Positions 19,078 to 32,012 are shown, numbered from the stretch's first letter. The stretch is 48,952 nucleotides of DNA from Paracoccus onchidii (GCF_028294535.1 NZ_JAQBIE010000028.1:1-48952); one strand, 5' to 3'. Made by a program: numbers and translations. Notes: generated from the sequence alone by a model not told the origin.

Positions 19078-19761
19078 TCATGGCAGGGTGATTTCGGCCC
19101 AGATCGGCAGGTGATCCGATGCCATTCGGGCAGGCATTTCGTTGAAAACACCGCTGCGCAATAACCGGAGGTCGCGCGAAATGACAAACTTGTCCAAGGC
19201 AAGTTGGGGCATCGGGGCGGGATAGGACGGGCCCGGCGTCACGATTCTGTATTGAGCCAGGGATTCCAGGCCCCGATCGTCGCGCCATTCGTTGAAATCA
19301 CCCATCATGACGATATGATCTTCCGAGATCCGCGCGGCCTGTGCTGCGATACGTGCCAGCTGTGCGCGCCTCGATGAACGCGCCAGGCCCAGATGCATGC
19401 CGATGACCGTGATGTCAGGCAGCCGGATGGCCAGGGCGCCACGGGGTTCCAGACCGGGCAATGGCAGACGCCGGATCACGGCCTGCCGGGCCAGATCGGG
19501 CCGTAGCAGCAATGTTTGCCCGTGCCATCCAAGCGATCGCACGCCCGTCCGACCTGAAATCTCCAGAGGAACCAGGCCGGTTTCCTTTTCGATCAGACTG
19601 CGGGGCAGGGCCTCGGGGCGGGCTCCAAAGCGGAAGTCTACCTCTTGCAAGGCAATGATGTCGGGTTTCAGCGCGCGAATGACGGCCAGATTGCGTTCAG
19701 GCGCGTGCGGGCCGGTCATGCCACGGCATTTGTGAAGGTTGTAGCTGGCCAGTCTTAACAC
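19078..19761 (-). CDS. Endonuclease/exonuclease/phosphatase-fold protein
   Basis: A 227-residue member of the EEP (DNase I-like) superfamily. The hallmarks are ASYNLHKCRG at the N-terminus, ALQEVDFR with the metal-binding glutamate, the MMGDFNEW pair and the final ASDHLPIWAEI with the catalytic Asp-His. The substrate is not evident; the fold includes nucleases, phosphodiesterases and lipid phosphatases. The start is GTG 19761 with AGGGG just upstream. There is no signal peptide, so it is probably cytoplasmic. eno lies downstream on the same strand, with a 69-base gap. Confidence 0.85.
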   Translation of the reverse strand: MLRLASYNLHKCRGMTGPHAPERNLAVIRALKPDIIALQEVDFRFGARPEALPRSLIEKETGLVPLEISGRTGVRSLGWHGQTLLLRPDLARQAVIRRLPLPGLEPRGALAIRLPDITVIGMHLGLARSSRRAQLARIAAQAARISEDHIVMMGDFNEWRDDRGLESLAQYRIVTPGPSYPAPMPQLALDKFVISRDLRLLRSGVFNEMPARMASDHLPIWAEITLP

Positions 19762-19839
19762 GCGCGCCCCTGCGTTCCCGTAGAAAACACCATAACCTCG
19801 ACCGTCAGCACCGCAAGGGTGTGGTCGGGTGTAATCCGG

Positions 19840-21240
19840 TCAGGTTCCGCAATAGGTATGCTGAACAACCTGTTGCGGCGTCGGCTTGTCGGCCAGATCG
19901 TTCCATTCATCCCGATGATCGCAGGGATGGGTGATCGCCGCGAACAGCCTTTCGAACGGAGCCAGATCGTCAGCCACGGCCGCGGCGATCACCTCTTCGA
20001 TGCGATGGTTTCGCGGAATTCTTGCCGGATTCGCTCGGCGCATCACATCGATATCGGGGCCAAGCGCCTGCCAGCGCCCGGTCCAGTCGTCAAACGGGGC
20101 CGGATCCACGAATTCGGCCCGGGCGCTGCCATCTGCAAGGCCCGCGAATACGCGCGTGAAATCTGCGCGCTGGCTGGCCATTGTCGTCAGCAGTTCCTCG
20201 ATCAGCGGCTGGGCCGCATTGCCGTCATGCAGGCCCAGCTTTTCACCAAACCGCCTTAGCCACGCGGCCTGATAAAGTGGGGCGAAACTGTGAACGGCCC
20301 GGGTCGCGGTTTCGATTGCAGCATCGCGATCACCCATCAGCGGGATAAGACAGGTCGCCAGTTGCGCGAGGTTCCAGACGGCGATCTGTGGTTGTTGTGC
20401 CCAGGCATACCGTCCCGCTTGATCGATCGAGGAAAACACCGTGTCGGGGTGATAATTGTCCATGAACGCACAGGGGCCATAGTCGATGGTCTCGCCCGAA
20501 ACCGCCATGTTGTCGGTGTTCATGACCCCGTGAATGAAACCAAGGGCCATCCATTGCGCAATGGTTTCCGCCTGTCGCGCCACGACCTGTTCAAGAAATG
20601 ACAGCGGGCCGTTTGCATGCGGGTAATGGCGGGACATAACATGGTCGACCAAGGCCGACACTGCCTCGGTCTGGCCGCGCACGGCGAAATACTGAAAGGT
20701 CCCGACCCTGATATGGCTGGCCGCCACACGCGTCAGCACGGCACCGGGCAGGCCATGTTCGCGCCATACGGTTTCTCCGGTGGCGACGGCGGCAAGGGCG
20801 CGGGTCGTGGGCACCTGCATCGCGGCCATGAATTCGCTGACGATATATTCGCGCAGAACCGGACCCATCCATGCGCGCCCGTCACCCCGACGCGAAAATG
20901 GCGTCTGGCCGCTGCCCTTGAGCTGGATGTCAAAGCGCGTGCCGTCAGGCGCGATCATCTCGCCCAGCAAGACCGCCCGTCCATCACCCAGCTGTGGAAC
21001 AAACCCGCCGAACTGATGCCCGGCATAGGCCTGGGCCAATGGCTCGGCACCTTCGGGAACCTGGTTGCCTGCCAGGATCTGGACCCCTGCATCCGATCCA
21101 AGCCACGCAACCGAAAGGCCCAGCCGCGTCGCCAGTTCGCAATTCAACGCCAGCAATCTGGGTTCCGCAACGGGGGTCGGGCTGACCCGGGCAAAGAATC
21201 CTTTGGGCAAGCGGGCATAGCTGTTGTCAAAGCGGATCAT
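19840..21240 (-). CDS. selO: SelO/YdiU family protein adenylyltransferase
   Basis: A pseudokinase-fold enzyme of 466 residues that transfers AMP from ATP to serine, threonine or tyrosine of target proteins, linked to redox stress in E. coli. Visible motifs are YAGHQFGGFVPQLGDGRA (72-89), the nucleotide-binding lysine in IQLKGSGQTPFSRRGDGRA (K108), HGVMNTDN (237-244) and DYGPCAFMD (253-261). The penultimate region ends YCGT, so a cysteine stands near where animal SelO has selenocysteine. ATG 21240 gives the family start. Confidence 0.95.
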   Translation of the reverse strand: MIRFDNSYARLPKGFFARVSPTPVAEPRLLALNCELATRLGLSVAWLGSDAGVQILAGNQVPEGAEPLAQAYAGHQFGGFVPQLGDGRAVLLGEMIAPDGTRFDIQLKGSGQTPFSRRGDGRAWMGPVLREYIVSEFMAAMQVPTTRALAAVATGETVWREHGLPGAVLTRVAASHIRVGTFQYFAVRGQTEAVSALVDHVMSRHYPHANGPLSFLEQVVARQAETIAQWMALGFIHGVMNTDNMAVSGETIDYGPCAFMDNYHPDTVFSSIDQAGRYAWAQQPQIAVWNLAQLATCLIPLMGDRDAAIETATRAVHSFAPLYQAAWLRRFGEKLGLHDGNAAQPLIEELLTTMASQRADFTRVFAGLADGSARAEFVDPAPFDDWTGRWQALGPDIDVMRRANPARIPRNHRIEEVIAAAVADDLAPFERLFAAITHPCDHRDEWNDLADKPTPQQVVQHTYCGT

Positions 21241-21285
21241 GCTGTGACCTCCTGTTTCGTTTATCTAGGAACGCAAGAGGCATAG

Positions 21286-21312
21286 AAAAAGGGCCGCCCC
21301 TGCGGGCGGCCC
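21286..21312 (-). terminator. Terminator of aqpZ
   Basis: GGGCCGCCC and GGGCGGCCC form a 9-base-pair hairpin around a 4-base loop. On the minus strand it is followed by TTTTT, just after the aqpZ stop. Confidence 0.85.
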
Positions 21313-21332
21313 CAAATTTAGCGGCTCAGGAC

Positions 21333-22034
21333 TTAACCTTGGGGTTTGACATGGGGTGAACGCGTGATCCCGGCACCATGCAACAACCCGGCAAGCAGCC
21401 CCCCCGCCAGTGGCGCCAGGATGAACAGCCACAGATCCGCCAAGGCCTGTCCGCCGGCAAAAAGGGCCGGGCCGATCGAACGTGCGGGGTTCACGGAGAC
21501 GCCCGTGACATCGATGCCCACCAGATGGATGCCGGCCAGGGTCAGGCCGATGGCCAGCCCGCCGAAACCGACAGGGGCATCGGATTGGGTGGCACCCAGA
21601 ATGACGGTGACGAACAGGAACGTCGCCACGAATTCGAAGATCAGAGCCGCCAGCATCGAATATCCGCCATTATATCCTGCACCATAGCCGTTCTGGCCCA
21701 ATCCGTTTTCAGCAAGTGAATAATCGGCCTTTCCGGACGCGATCATCAACACCACGGCGGCGGCTGCGACCGCGCCGAGGATCTGGGCAATGCAATAGGT
21801 CACAAAATCGGACATCCCCATGCGCCCGGATGTCAGAAAGCCAAGGGAAACTGCCGGATTGAGCTGTGCGCCCGAAATGGCACCGAACCCATAGGCCGCC
21901 GCGACGATCGAGAACCCGAAAGCCATGGCAATGCCGTGAAAGCCGATCTGATCGCCCATCAGAACTGCGGAACCGACGCCGAAAAAGACCAGGATGAAGG
22001 TTCCGATAAATTCGGCGATTGCCTTGCTGGACAT
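21333..22034 (-). CDS. aqpZ: Aquaporin Z
   Basis: Inner-membrane water channel, 233 residues and six helices. The two half-helix motifs are LNPAVS and VNPARS. The selectivity filter matches water-specific AqpZ: histidine in GIHLVG, threonine in VTGVSVNPARS and the arginine of NPAR. The conserved start MSSKAIAEFIGTFILVFFG sits at ATG 22034; the frame runs on to 22130 without conservation. It is divergent from obg, with its own terminator downstream. Confidence 0.95.
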   Translation of the reverse strand: MSSKAIAEFIGTFILVFFGVGSAVLMGDQIGFHGIAMAFGFSIVAAAYGFGAISGAQLNPAVSLGFLTSGRMGMSDFVTYCIAQILGAVAAAAVVLMIASGKADYSLAENGLGQNGYGAGYNGGYSMLAALIFEFVATFLFVTVILGATQSDAPVGFGGLAIGLTLAGIHLVGIDVTGVSVNPARSIGPALFAGGQALADLWLFILAPLAGGLLAGLLHGAGITRSPHVKPQG

Positions 22035-22063
22035 GTTGGATCTCTCTTGAAAAAATATGGTGA

Positions 22064-24309
<2,246 letters not shown>

Positions 24310-24315
<6 letters not shown>

Positions 24316-25230
24316 GCCCCGGGCGACGCTTTTCGATCCGCGCACCAGCCGGTTTCCGCCGCTGCCTTGCATCAGCCGCGCGGCCTCGGGGCCGGGGGGC
24401 GGCAGGGACAGCGTGGCTTCGCGCAGGATCGCGATGGCCTCGTCGCTGTTCCTGGGGAGTGACCTGGCCGGGATCGGTTTGCCAATCGTAATTCGATAGG
24501 ATTGACGCGGCTTGTTCAGCACCTCGTTGAACAGCGTGACGTCGCGCAATGTGGGATGCAGCGCATCCAGAAGGTAAAACAAGGCCGAGTTGCGCGCCCG
24601 AATCCGCAAGGGAATGACCGGCACGTCGAATTTGCGTGCGATCATCGCGGCGCTGGCCATCCAGGGGCGCTCGGTCAGGGTCAGGCCGCTGCGTTTTGCC
24701 AGCCGCCCCGAAGGAAAGATCAACCCGATCCGCCCGGCGCCAAGAGCGCTGCGGGTGTAATCCATCGTGGCCTTGGTCTTGGCGTGACTGCGCTTTTCCA
24801 GCCGCCATTCGACCGGGGCGATCAGGTCTGCCATCTGGGGCAGGACGCGGATCATGTCCTGATTGGCATAGATGAACAGATCATCGCGAAGTGGCGAAAT
24901 CATCGCATTCAGGAAAATGCCGTCGGCAATGCCGGTCGGGTGGTTCGAAACGATCAGCGCGGGTCCGGTGGCGGGAATATGGTCCATGCCGTCAACCTGA
25001 AGGTCGCGCACGATCAATTGCGCCATTCTGCGCATGATTTCCTGAACGGGCAGATCGCGGAATTCGGCCCCAAGACGGATCGTGCGCGGATATTGCAGCA
25101 ATCCCATCATTGCCAGCCGCGCAAGCCGGTGATGCGGTTTTCCCGAATAGAGCCAAGGGGCCCGCTCGGCGATGAGCGGGTCCAGACGTGCGCGCATATC
25201 GGCGCGGGCTTGGGCAGATCGGTCAATCAT
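24310..25230 (-). CDS. PlsC-like lysophospholipid acyltransferase family protein
   Basis: A 306-residue acyltransferase of the PlsC superfamily. The acceptor/catalytic block is [10 protein letters not shown], with histidine and aspartate five residues apart (H-x5-D) instead of the usual four, a variant I recall from one branch of this family. The later block [13 protein letters not shown] carries the conserved P-S/E-G. No strong membrane helix is seen, so membrane association would be peripheral. It is likely to acylate a lysolipid; the exact acceptor (lysophosphatidate or lyso-ornithine lipid) is open. Confidence 0.8.
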
Positions 25231-25260
25231 CCCGGGTATCCTGCCGTGGCTTGATCAGGT

Positions 25261-27858
25261 TCACAAGCGGGCATTGCCGCCGGCGGCAATCATTCGCGAC
25301 ACCATTTCGCCAAGATTGCGGCTGATCCCGTCCATGTCCGCGATCCGTTGCAGGGCATTCAGGGCCTTGGCTCGCCGTTCGGGATCATAACGCGACCAGG
25401 TTTCAAAGGCCGTAGACATCCGCGCGGCGATCTGAGGGTTGGCCCTGTCCATCTTCATCAACCATTCTGCGGTGAAATCATACCCCTTGCCATCAGCCCT
25501 GTGAAAACCCGCGTGATTGGCGGCAAGCCCGCCCAGAAGCGCACGAAAGCGGTTTGGGTTCTTCCAGTCGAAATCGGATCGACGCGCCAGTTCCGTCGCC
25601 ACATCGGCGGCGTCTTCGGGTGCAGCAGCCATGGGCTGCACGGCGAACCATTTGTCCATGACAAGCCGGTTCGATGCGAATTGGTCTGCCATCGCTGCAA
25701 GGGCGGCCTGACCGCGACCGCGCCTGATCAGGCAGGACAGGGCGGCCATGCGTTCGGTCATGTTGCCTGCTGTGCCGAACAGAACCTCGGCCCGATCGCC
25801 ACCGTCGATCCGGTTCAGCAATCCCAACGCGGCGATCCGCAACGCGCGTTTCGCGGCTGCTTCTGCATCGGGTGAATAGGCTCCGGGCACCGCCATGTCG
25901 TCATAGATCTGGGCCAGAAGATGCGCATGGGCATTCGCGACGCGGCGGCCCAGATCCTCGCGCGCCCCGTGAATGCGGTCCGGGTCGGGCGTCGTGCCCG
26001 CCGCCGCCAATCGGGTCGCTATTTCTTCTTCGGAAGGCATGTTCAGGCACAGGGCACGAAATGCAGGGTCCGCCCTCTGGTCACCGGCAAGCTGGCCGAT
26101 CGCGTCAACATATCCCGCGCCGGCATCCTTGCCCATGGCCAGATCGGTCAGTGCCGACAGGGCCAGTTCACGCCCGGCTTCCCAACGGGCAAACGGATCC
26201 GTGTCATGGGCCAACAGAAATGCGCGCATGTCATCATCGATCTGGCGGTTCAGCATGACGGGCGCCGAAAAAACCCGCAATGCCGAAACCACGGGCTGTG
26301 CGCCCAACCCGTCGAACACGAAATCCTGTTCCGGTTGATCCAGTTCCAGAATACGGGTCTTGCCGACCTCTTGACCGTTCGGCCCGATCAGCCCAACGGC
26401 AACGGGAATAACGCGGGCAGGTTTTTCCGGCTGGCCCGGCGTGGCGGGGGTGTGCTGGCGCAGGGTCAGTGTCAGCCGACCATTTGCGGCGTCCCAGCTT
26501 TCCTGCATGTCGACATGCGGGGTGCCTGCATCCGTATACCAACGCTTGAATTGCGACAGATCGCGGCCCGTCGCATCTTCGAAGACCTTCAACCAGTCTT
26601 CGATCGTGGCGGCATCGCCATCGTGGCGGTCGAAATACAGATCCAGTGCCTTGCGGTAACCGTCATCACCGACAAGCTGACGCAGCATGCCGATGACCTC
26701 GGCACCTTTTTCATAGACCGTCGCGGTGTAGAAATTGTTGATTTCCTGATAGTGGTCCGGGCGGACGGCATGGGCCAGCGGCCCCTGATCCTCGCGGAAC
26801 TGCCGGGCGCGAAGGGTCTGCACATCAGCGATGCGTTTCACCGGTGCGCTGCGCATGTCGGCGGTGAACTGTTGGTCGCGATAGACCGTCAACCCTTCCT
26901 TCAGGCAAAGCTGGAACCAGTCGCGGCAGGTTATGCGATTGCCGGTCCAGTTGTGGAAATACTCATGTGCGATAACGCCTTCGATACGTTCGTAATCGCC
27001 ATCGGTTGCCGTTTCCGGCGAGGCAAGGACCAGCTTCGAGTTGAAGATGTTCAGCCCCTTGTTTTCCATTGCACCCATGTTGAAATCATCGACCGCGACA
27101 ATGTTGAAAACCTCCAGATCGTATTCGCGACCATAGACCTTTTCATCCCATTGCATGGATTTGATCAGCGATTCCATTGCGAATCCCGCGCGATCCTCGT
27201 CGCCGGGGCGCACCCAGACATTCAGCGCGACGTCACGGCCCGACATCGTGGTGAAACGATCACTGATTGCGACCAGATCCCCCGCGACAAGCGCAAAAAG
27301 ATAGGCAGGTTTGGGCCAGGGGTCCTGCCAACGCGCCATTCCCGGACGGCTTTCGACCGGATTGCCGTTGGACAACAGAACCGGCTTGTCGGACTGAATC
27401 GTCACATCAAAGGGCGCCATCACATCGGGGCGGTCGGGGTAGAAGGTGATATGGCGAAAGCCTTCGGCTTCGCATTGGGTGCAAAACATGCCACCCGAGA
27501 TATAAAGACCTTCGAATGCGGTGTTCGCTGAAGGATCTATTTGCACCTCGGTTTCCAGCACGAATGTCGTCCGGGGCAGGGCCTCGGCGCGAATCGTCAG
27601 GGTTTCGCTCTGACGCAGCACCATTTCGGCCGCAGGCTCGGCCCCGTCGATCGTCAATGACAAAAGCGTCAGCCCTTTGCCGCCGTCAAGAACCAGATCC
27701 CGGGGATTGGCCGGGTCGCGTGGCTGAAAGCTCAGCCTGGCGGTGACTTGCGTGTTGTCGGGCGCAAGCTGAAAGGACAGCGCCGTCGAATTCAGCGTGA
27801 ACGGATAGGGGCGATAATCGGAAAGATACTGGGTTGCGTGCTGTTGCGGCTGAGACAT
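25261..27858 (-). CDS. pepN: Aminopeptidase N (M1 family)
   Basis: Cytoplasmic zinc aminopeptidase of 865 residues, the length of E. coli-type PepN. The exopeptidase motif GAMEN is at 262-266, the zinc site HEYFH at 298-302 with the third ligand E321 (KEGLTVYRDQ). The N-terminal saddle domain contains the conserved GMFCTQCEAEGFRHITFYPDRPD. It removes N-terminal residues from peptides, which links it to peptide uptake and turnover. It is transcribed alone from the divergent region before 28042. Confidence 0.97.
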   Translation of the reverse strand: MSQPQQHATQYLSDYRPYPFTLNSTALSFQLAPDNTQVTARLSFQPRDPANPRDLVLDGGKGLTLLSLTIDGAEPAAEMVLRQSETLTIRAEALPRTTFVLETEVQIDPSANTAFEGLYISGGMFCTQCEAEGFRHITFYPDRPDVMAPFDVTIQSDKPVLLSNGNPVESRPGMARWQDPWPKPAYLFALVAGDLVAISDRFTTMSGRDVALNVWVRPGDEDRAGFAMESLIKSMQWDEKVYGREYDLEVFNIVAVDDFNMGAMENKGLNIFNSKLVLASPETATDGDYERIEGVIAHEYFHNWTGNRITCRDWFQLCLKEGLTVYRDQQFTADMRSAPVKRIADVQTLRARQFREDQGPLAHAVRPDHYQEINNFYTATVYEKGAEVIGMLRQLVGDDGYRKALDLYFDRHDGDAATIEDWLKVFEDATGRDLSQFKRWYTDAGTPHVDMQESWDAANGRLTLTLRQHTPATPGQPEKPARVIPVAVGLIGPNGQEVGKTRILELDQPEQDFVFDGLGAQPVVSALRVFSAPVMLNRQIDDDMRAFLLAHDTDPFARWEAGRELALSALTDLAMGKDAGAGYVDAIGQLAGDQRADPAFRALCLNMPSEEEIATRLAAAGTTPDPDRIHGAREDLGRRVANAHAHLLAQIYDDMAVPGAYSPDAEAAAKRALRIAALGLLNRIDGGDRAEVLFGTAGNMTERMAALSCLIRRGRGQAALAAMADQFASNRLVMDKWFAVQPMAAAPEDAADVATELARRSDFDWKNPNRFRALLGGLAANHAGFHRADGKGYDFTAEWLMKMDRANPQIAARMSTAFETWSRYDPERRAKALNALQRIADMDGISRNLGEMVSRMIAAGGNARL

Positions 27859-28041
27859 TTTGCTCTCCGTTCAGAAAAAAGCTGCGCCTGGGATGGAACC
27901 CGACGCTTTCGCTTGTGTTAATCGCCTGTAAGCCGGGTCGCAAGCCGGGCCTCTGCGTCTATGCGATTGACTTGGGGGCGCGGCAGGATCACAGGGATAC
28001 AAGTGTAACCCGGTGTTTCGAAAGTTTAATGGAGGCCAGTA

Positions 28042-28740
28042 ATGACCTATGACCCGAACGACCCCAAGCGCACGAATCCCGTAGACAGCGATCCGGCCGC
28101 GCCAAAAGAGGCCTATGTGGAACCGGTCGAGCGCCGTTCGTCGCCGCTGCCGTTGATCATTGGCGTTCTGCTTGCGCTTGCGCTGGCCTATTTCGTGCTG
28201 CAGCGCTTCATGACCGAAGATACTGTGGAAGTCGAAGGCGACACCACGACTGTAACCACCGAAGAAGCGCCGGCTGCAGCTGTCGAAGATGCGACGACCG
28301 AGGCTGAAACCGCAGTCGAAGACGCTGCCGCAGATACCGAGGCTGCTGCCGATGCAGCCGCTGCGGATGCAGAGGCTGCCGTTGATGATGCCGTCACGGA
28401 TGCCGAAGCTGCGGCCGACAATGCCGAAGCTGCTGCGGAAGATGCGGCCGCCGACGCGGAAGCCGCTGCCGATGATGCTGCGGGTGATGCCGAAGCCATG
28501 GCTGACGACGCAACGGATGCCGCCAGCGAAGCCGCCGACGAGGCTGCCGCCTCGGCTGAAAGCGCGGCAGACGCAATTGGTCAGGCTGCCAGCGATGCCG
28601 GAGAGGCCGCTCAGAACGCCGCAAGCGATGCGATCGACGCGGCGAACGAGGCGATCGAAGACGCAGGTGATGCGTTGAACGACGCGATCACGGTCGAAGA
28701 CCCGGCTGCCGATACGACCGAGCCCGCCACGACCAACTGA
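28042..28740 (+). CDS. Alanine-rich acidic protein with one membrane anchor
   Basis: I do not recognise a named family. The 232 residues fall into a charged N-terminus of about 34, one hydrophobic helix (LPLIIGVLLALALAYFVL, about 36-54) and a long tail made almost wholly of A, D, E, T and S. The tail repeats variants of AADAEAAADDA, at about 11-residue spacing, from residue 85 to 200; this pattern predicts a long amphipathic alpha helix. Orientation (basic N-terminus inside) would put the tail in the periplasm. Similar Ala-rich tails occur in apolipoprotein-like and LEA-like proteins. ATG 28042 follows GGAGG, and a strong terminator closes the gene. Confidence 0.85.
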   Translation: MTYDPNDPKRTNPVDSDPAAPKEAYVEPVERRSSPLPLIIGVLLALALAYFVLQRFMTEDTVEVEGDTTTVTTEEAPAAAVEDATTEAETAVEDAAADTEAAADAAAADAEAAVDDAVTDAEAAADNAEAAAEDAAADAEAAADDAAGDAEAMADDATDAASEAADEAAASAESAADAIGQAASDAGEAAQNAASDAIDAANEAIEDAGDALNDAITVEDPAADTTEPATTN

Positions 28741-28760
28741 TTGATCGACCCGAAACCATG

Positions 28761-28796
28761 AAAGGGCCGCGCAACTGGCTTGCGCGGCCCTTTTTC
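28761..28796 (+). terminator. Terminator of the alanine-rich protein gene
   Basis: AAAGGGCCGCGCA and TGCGCGGCCCTTT form a 13-base-pair stem around a 7-base loop, followed by TTTTTC. It separates this gene from pntA. Confidence 0.9.
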
Positions 28797-28920
28797 ATTC
28801 CTGTCCCTGCATATTAATCATCGATGCGTGGCAATAAGAAAGCTCGCGCCCTTGTGAAAGATTATTGCGCGATGCTATGGAGTGCCGGTTGCGAACTCAG
28901 GACACGGGGGCTTGAACGCC

Positions 28921-30495
28921 ATGAAGATTGGCGCTTTGAAGGAGAGTTTTGAGGGTGAGGCGCGTGTATCGATCACGCCTTCATCCACCGGACATCTTCA
29001 GAAGCTTGGACACGAAATCTACATCGAATCCGGTGCCGGGCGGCGCTCGGGTTTTTCCGACGAAGACTATATCAAGGCGGGCGCGACGATCGCGGCAGAC
29101 GCGGCAGAGCTGATCAAGGCCGTCGATGTCGTCGCCAAGGTGCGCCAACCCGAAGAAAACGAAATCACGCAGATGCGTGAGGGGCAATCGCTGATCTCGT
29201 TCTTCTATCCGGCCCAGAACGGCGAATTGCTGGAAAAGGCCAAGGAACAGGGCATTACCGCCATTGCGATGGACATGGTGCCACGCATTTCGCGGGCACA
29301 GAAAATGGACGCACTGTCCTCGATGGCGAATATCGCCGGGTATCGTTCGGTGATCGAGGCGGCGAATAATTTCGGTCGCTTCTTTACCGGCCAGGTCACC
29401 GCGGCGGGCAAGGTGCCGCCGGCCAAGGTGCTGGTCGTGGGTGCGGGTGTCGCAGGTCTGGCAGCCATCGGCACGGCCACCAGTCTGGGCGCACAGGTCT
29501 ATGCCTTTGACGTGCGCCCCGAGGTTGCCGAGCAGATCGAATCCATGGGTGCCGAATTTGTCTTCCTCGATTTCGAGGAACAGGCAACTGACGGTGCGGC
29601 CACGGGCGGCTATGCCGCGCCTTCCAGCCCGGAGTTCCGTGAAGCGCAGCTGAAGAAATTCCGCGAGCTGGCGCCCGATATGGATGTGGTCATTACCACT
29701 GCCCTGATCCCGGGCCGCGATGCGCCGGTCCTGTGGACCAAGGACATGGTCGAGGCAATGAAGCCCGGCAGTGTCATTGTCGATCTGGCCGCTGAAAAGG
29801 GCGGCAATTGCGAACTGACCGTGGCCGATCAGCGCATCGTGTCCGACAATGGCGTGGTCATCGTCGGCTATACCGATTTCGCCAGCCGTATGGGCACCCA
29901 GGCGTCTGAGCTTTATGGCAACAATATCAGACACTTCATGACTGATCTTACACCAAAGAAAGATGGTGTGATCGTTCATGATATGGAAGATGATGTGATC
30001 CGGGGCGCGACCGTGACCCATGGGCATGACATCACTTTCCCGCCGCCCAAGCCGAAGGTCGCTGCGATTGCAGCGCAAAAACCCAAGGAAAAGCCCAAGG
30101 AACTGACGCCGGAAGAACGTCGCGCCCAGGAAGTCGCGGCATTCAAGGCCGAAACCAAGTCTCAGGTCATGATGCTTGGCGGCGGCGCATTGGTCTTGCT
30201 GTTGGTTGGCCTTGTCGCCCCTGCCAGCTTCATGTCGCATTTCATCGTCTTCGTTCTGGCATGTTTCGTCGGCTTCCGGGTGATCTGGAACGTGGCGCAT
30301 TCGCTGCACACGCCGCTGATGGCCATTACCAACGCGATCAGCTCGATCATCATTCTGGGTGCCTTGATGCAGATCGGGTCCGGTTCCGCCTGGGTCGTTA
30401 TCCTTGGCGCGCTGGCCGTGCTGATGGCGGGTGTCAACATCTTTGGCGGTTTCCTGGTGACGCGCCGGATGCTGGCCATGTTCCAGAAGTCGTAA
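28921..30495 (+). CDS. pntA: NAD(P) transhydrogenase alpha subunit
   Basis: Proton-translocating transhydrogenase subunit that binds NAD(H), 524 residues. The soluble domain has [20 protein letters not shown] (122-141), the dinucleotide fold [11 protein letters not shown] (174-184) and [11 protein letters not shown] charged linker ([15 protein letters not shown]) joins it to about four C-terminal helices, so this is the one-piece alpha form rather than the split PntAA/PntAB form of Rhodospirillum. ATG 28921 gives the family start MKIGALKE. pntB follows 12 bases later. Confidence 0.96.
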   Translation: MKIGALKESFEGEARVSITPSSTGHLQKLGHEIYIESGAGRRSGFSDEDYIKAGATIAADAAELIKAVDVVAKVRQPEENEITQMREGQSLISFFYPAQNGELLEKAKEQGITAIAMDMVPRISRAQKMDALSSMANIAGYRSVIEAANNFGRFFTGQVTAAGKVPPAKVLVVGAGVAGLAAIGTATSLGAQVYAFDVRPEVAEQIESMGAEFVFLDFEEQATDGAATGGYAAPSSPEFREAQLKKFRELAPDMDVVITTALIPGRDAPVLWTKDMVEAMKPGSVIVDLAAEKGGNCELTVADQRIVSDNGVVIVGYTDFASRMGTQASELYGNNIRHFMTDLTPKKDGVIVHDMEDDVIRGATVTHGHDITFPPPKPKVAAIAAQKPKEKPKELTPEERRAQEVAAFKAETKSQVMMLGGGALVLLLVGLVAPASFMSHFIVFVLACFVGFRVIWNVAHSLHTPLMAITNAISSIIILGALMQIGSGSAWVVILGALAVLMAGVNIFGGFLVTRRMLAMFQKS

Positions 30496-30507
30496 GGAGA
30501 GGGGCAA

Positions 30508-31950
30508 ATGGAATACGGATTTACCACGGCCGCTTATGTGGTCGCATCGGTCCTGTTCATCCTGTCTCTGGGTGGGCTTTCGGGACAGGAAAGTGCGAAA
30601 CGCGCCATCTGGTATGGCATCGTCGGCATGGCGCTGGCCGTTCTGGCAACGCTGTTCGGTCCGGGTGCGGGCAATTGGTGGCTGTCGGCCATCATGATCG
30701 CGATCGGCGGCTCGGTCGGCTGGGTCGTTGCCAAGCGCGTCCAGATGACCGAAATGCCGCAGCTTGTGGCGGCCATGCACAGCCTTGTCGGTCTTGCAGC
30801 GGTGTTTGTCGGCTTCAACGCCCAGATCGAACTGGCCCGTGTGCTGCGCATCAAGGCCGAGGGCGCCGCGCATGAGTTTCAGGGATTTGCTGCCGTTCTG
30901 GCGCACAAGACCCCGGCCGAAATCGCCATGCTGAAGATCGAGGTTTTCCTCGGAATCTTTATCGGCGCGATTACCTTTACCGGCTCTGTCGTTGCCTTTG
31001 GCAAGCTGGCAGGCAAGGTCGACGGCAAACCCAAGAAGCTGCCCGGTGGCCATATGCTGAATGCCGGCGCATTGCTGCTGTCGATCCTGTTCGGCGTGCT
31101 TTACTGCGCAGGGGTCGGTTCGGGCGTGTTCTGGCTGTTGCTGATCATGCTGCTGGCCTTCTTCATCGGTTACCACCTGATCATGGGCATCGGGGGCGCC
31201 GATATGCCGGTCGTCGTGTCGATGCTGAACAGCTATTCCGGTTGGGCGGCTGCGGCCATCGGCTTCACGCTTGGCAATGACCTGCTGATCGTGACGGGCG
31301 CGTTGGTCGGCTCGTCCGGTGCGATCCTGTCCTATATCATGTGCAAGGCGATGAATCGCCATTTCGTTAGCGTCATTCTGGGCGGCTTTGGCGGTGAAAC
31401 CGGCCCGGCTGCCGAGATCGAGGGCGAGCAGGTCGCCATCGATGCAGACGGTGTTGCCGCGGCGCTGAACGATGCCGATAGCGTCGTGATCGTGCCTGGC
31501 TATGGCATGGCGGTCGCACAGGCGCAAAGCGCGGTCAGCGAATTGACCCGCAAGCTGCGCGCCGCCGGAAAAGAGGTTCGCTTTGCGATCCATCCGGTCG
31601 CTGGTCGTCTGCCCGGTCACATGAACGTGCTGCTGGCCGAAGCCAAGGTGCCTTACGACATCGTTCTTGAAATGGACGAAATCAACGATGATTTCCCCGA
31701 TACCGATGTTGTCATCGTCATTGGCTCGAACGATATCGTGAATCCGGCCGCACAAGAGGATCCGAACAGCCCGATCGCCGGGATGCCGGTTCTGGAAGTG
31801 TGGAAGTCGAAGCAGGTCTTCGTCAGCAAGCGCGGGCAGGGCACCGGGTATTCCGGGATCGAGAACCCGCTGTTCTTCAAAGAGAACACGCGCATGTTCT
31901 ATGGCGATGCCAAGGATTCGGTGAACAAGCTTCTGCCGATGCTGGACTGA
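30508..31950 (+). CDS. pntB: NAD(P) transhydrogenase beta subunit
   Basis: Membrane and NADP(H)-binding subunit, 480 residues. About eight helices occupy the first 290 residues, including [21 protein letters not shown]. The soluble NADP domain has [37 protein letters not shown] and [10 protein letters not shown], and ends [12 protein letters not shown]. With PntA it uses the proton gradient to make NADPH from NADH. Ribosome binding site AAGGAG precedes ATG 30508. Confidence 0.97.
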   Translation: MEYGFTTAAYVVASVLFILSLGGLSGQESAKRAIWYGIVGMALAVLATLFGPGAGNWWLSAIMIAIGGSVGWVVAKRVQMTEMPQLVAAMHSLVGLAAVFVGFNAQIELARVLRIKAEGAAHEFQGFAAVLAHKTPAEIAMLKIEVFLGIFIGAITFTGSVVAFGKLAGKVDGKPKKLPGGHMLNAGALLLSILFGVLYCAGVGSGVFWLLLIMLLAFFIGYHLIMGIGGADMPVVVSMLNSYSGWAAAAIGFTLGNDLLIVTGALVGSSGAILSYIMCKAMNRHFVSVILGGFGGETGPAAEIEGEQVAIDADGVAAALNDADSVVIVPGYGMAVAQAQSAVSELTRKLRAAGKEVRFAIHPVAGRLPGHMNVLLAEAKVPYDIVLEMDEINDDFPDTDVVIVIGSNDIVNPAAQEDPNSPIAGMPVLEVWKSKQVFVSKRGQGTGYSGIENPLFFKENTRMFYGDAKDSVNKLLPMLD

Positions 31951-31985
31951 TCGCCTGAACTGGCGAGTATCTGGGCAGTGTATCT

Positions 31986-32012
31986 GGGCCGTCCGCTTGC
32001 GGGCGGCCCTTT
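31986..32012 (+). terminator. Terminator of pntAB
   Basis: GGGCCGTCCGC pairs with GCGGGCGGCCC (one T-G pair) to form a hairpin, followed by a short T-rich tail (TTTGCTT). It is 35 bases after the pntB stop. Confidence 0.75.

Noticed and set aside
25921..27531. A 536-residue plus-strand frame opposite pepN
   Set aside because: pepN on the minus strand carries intact GAMEN and HExxH motifs. The antisense frame has none of its own.
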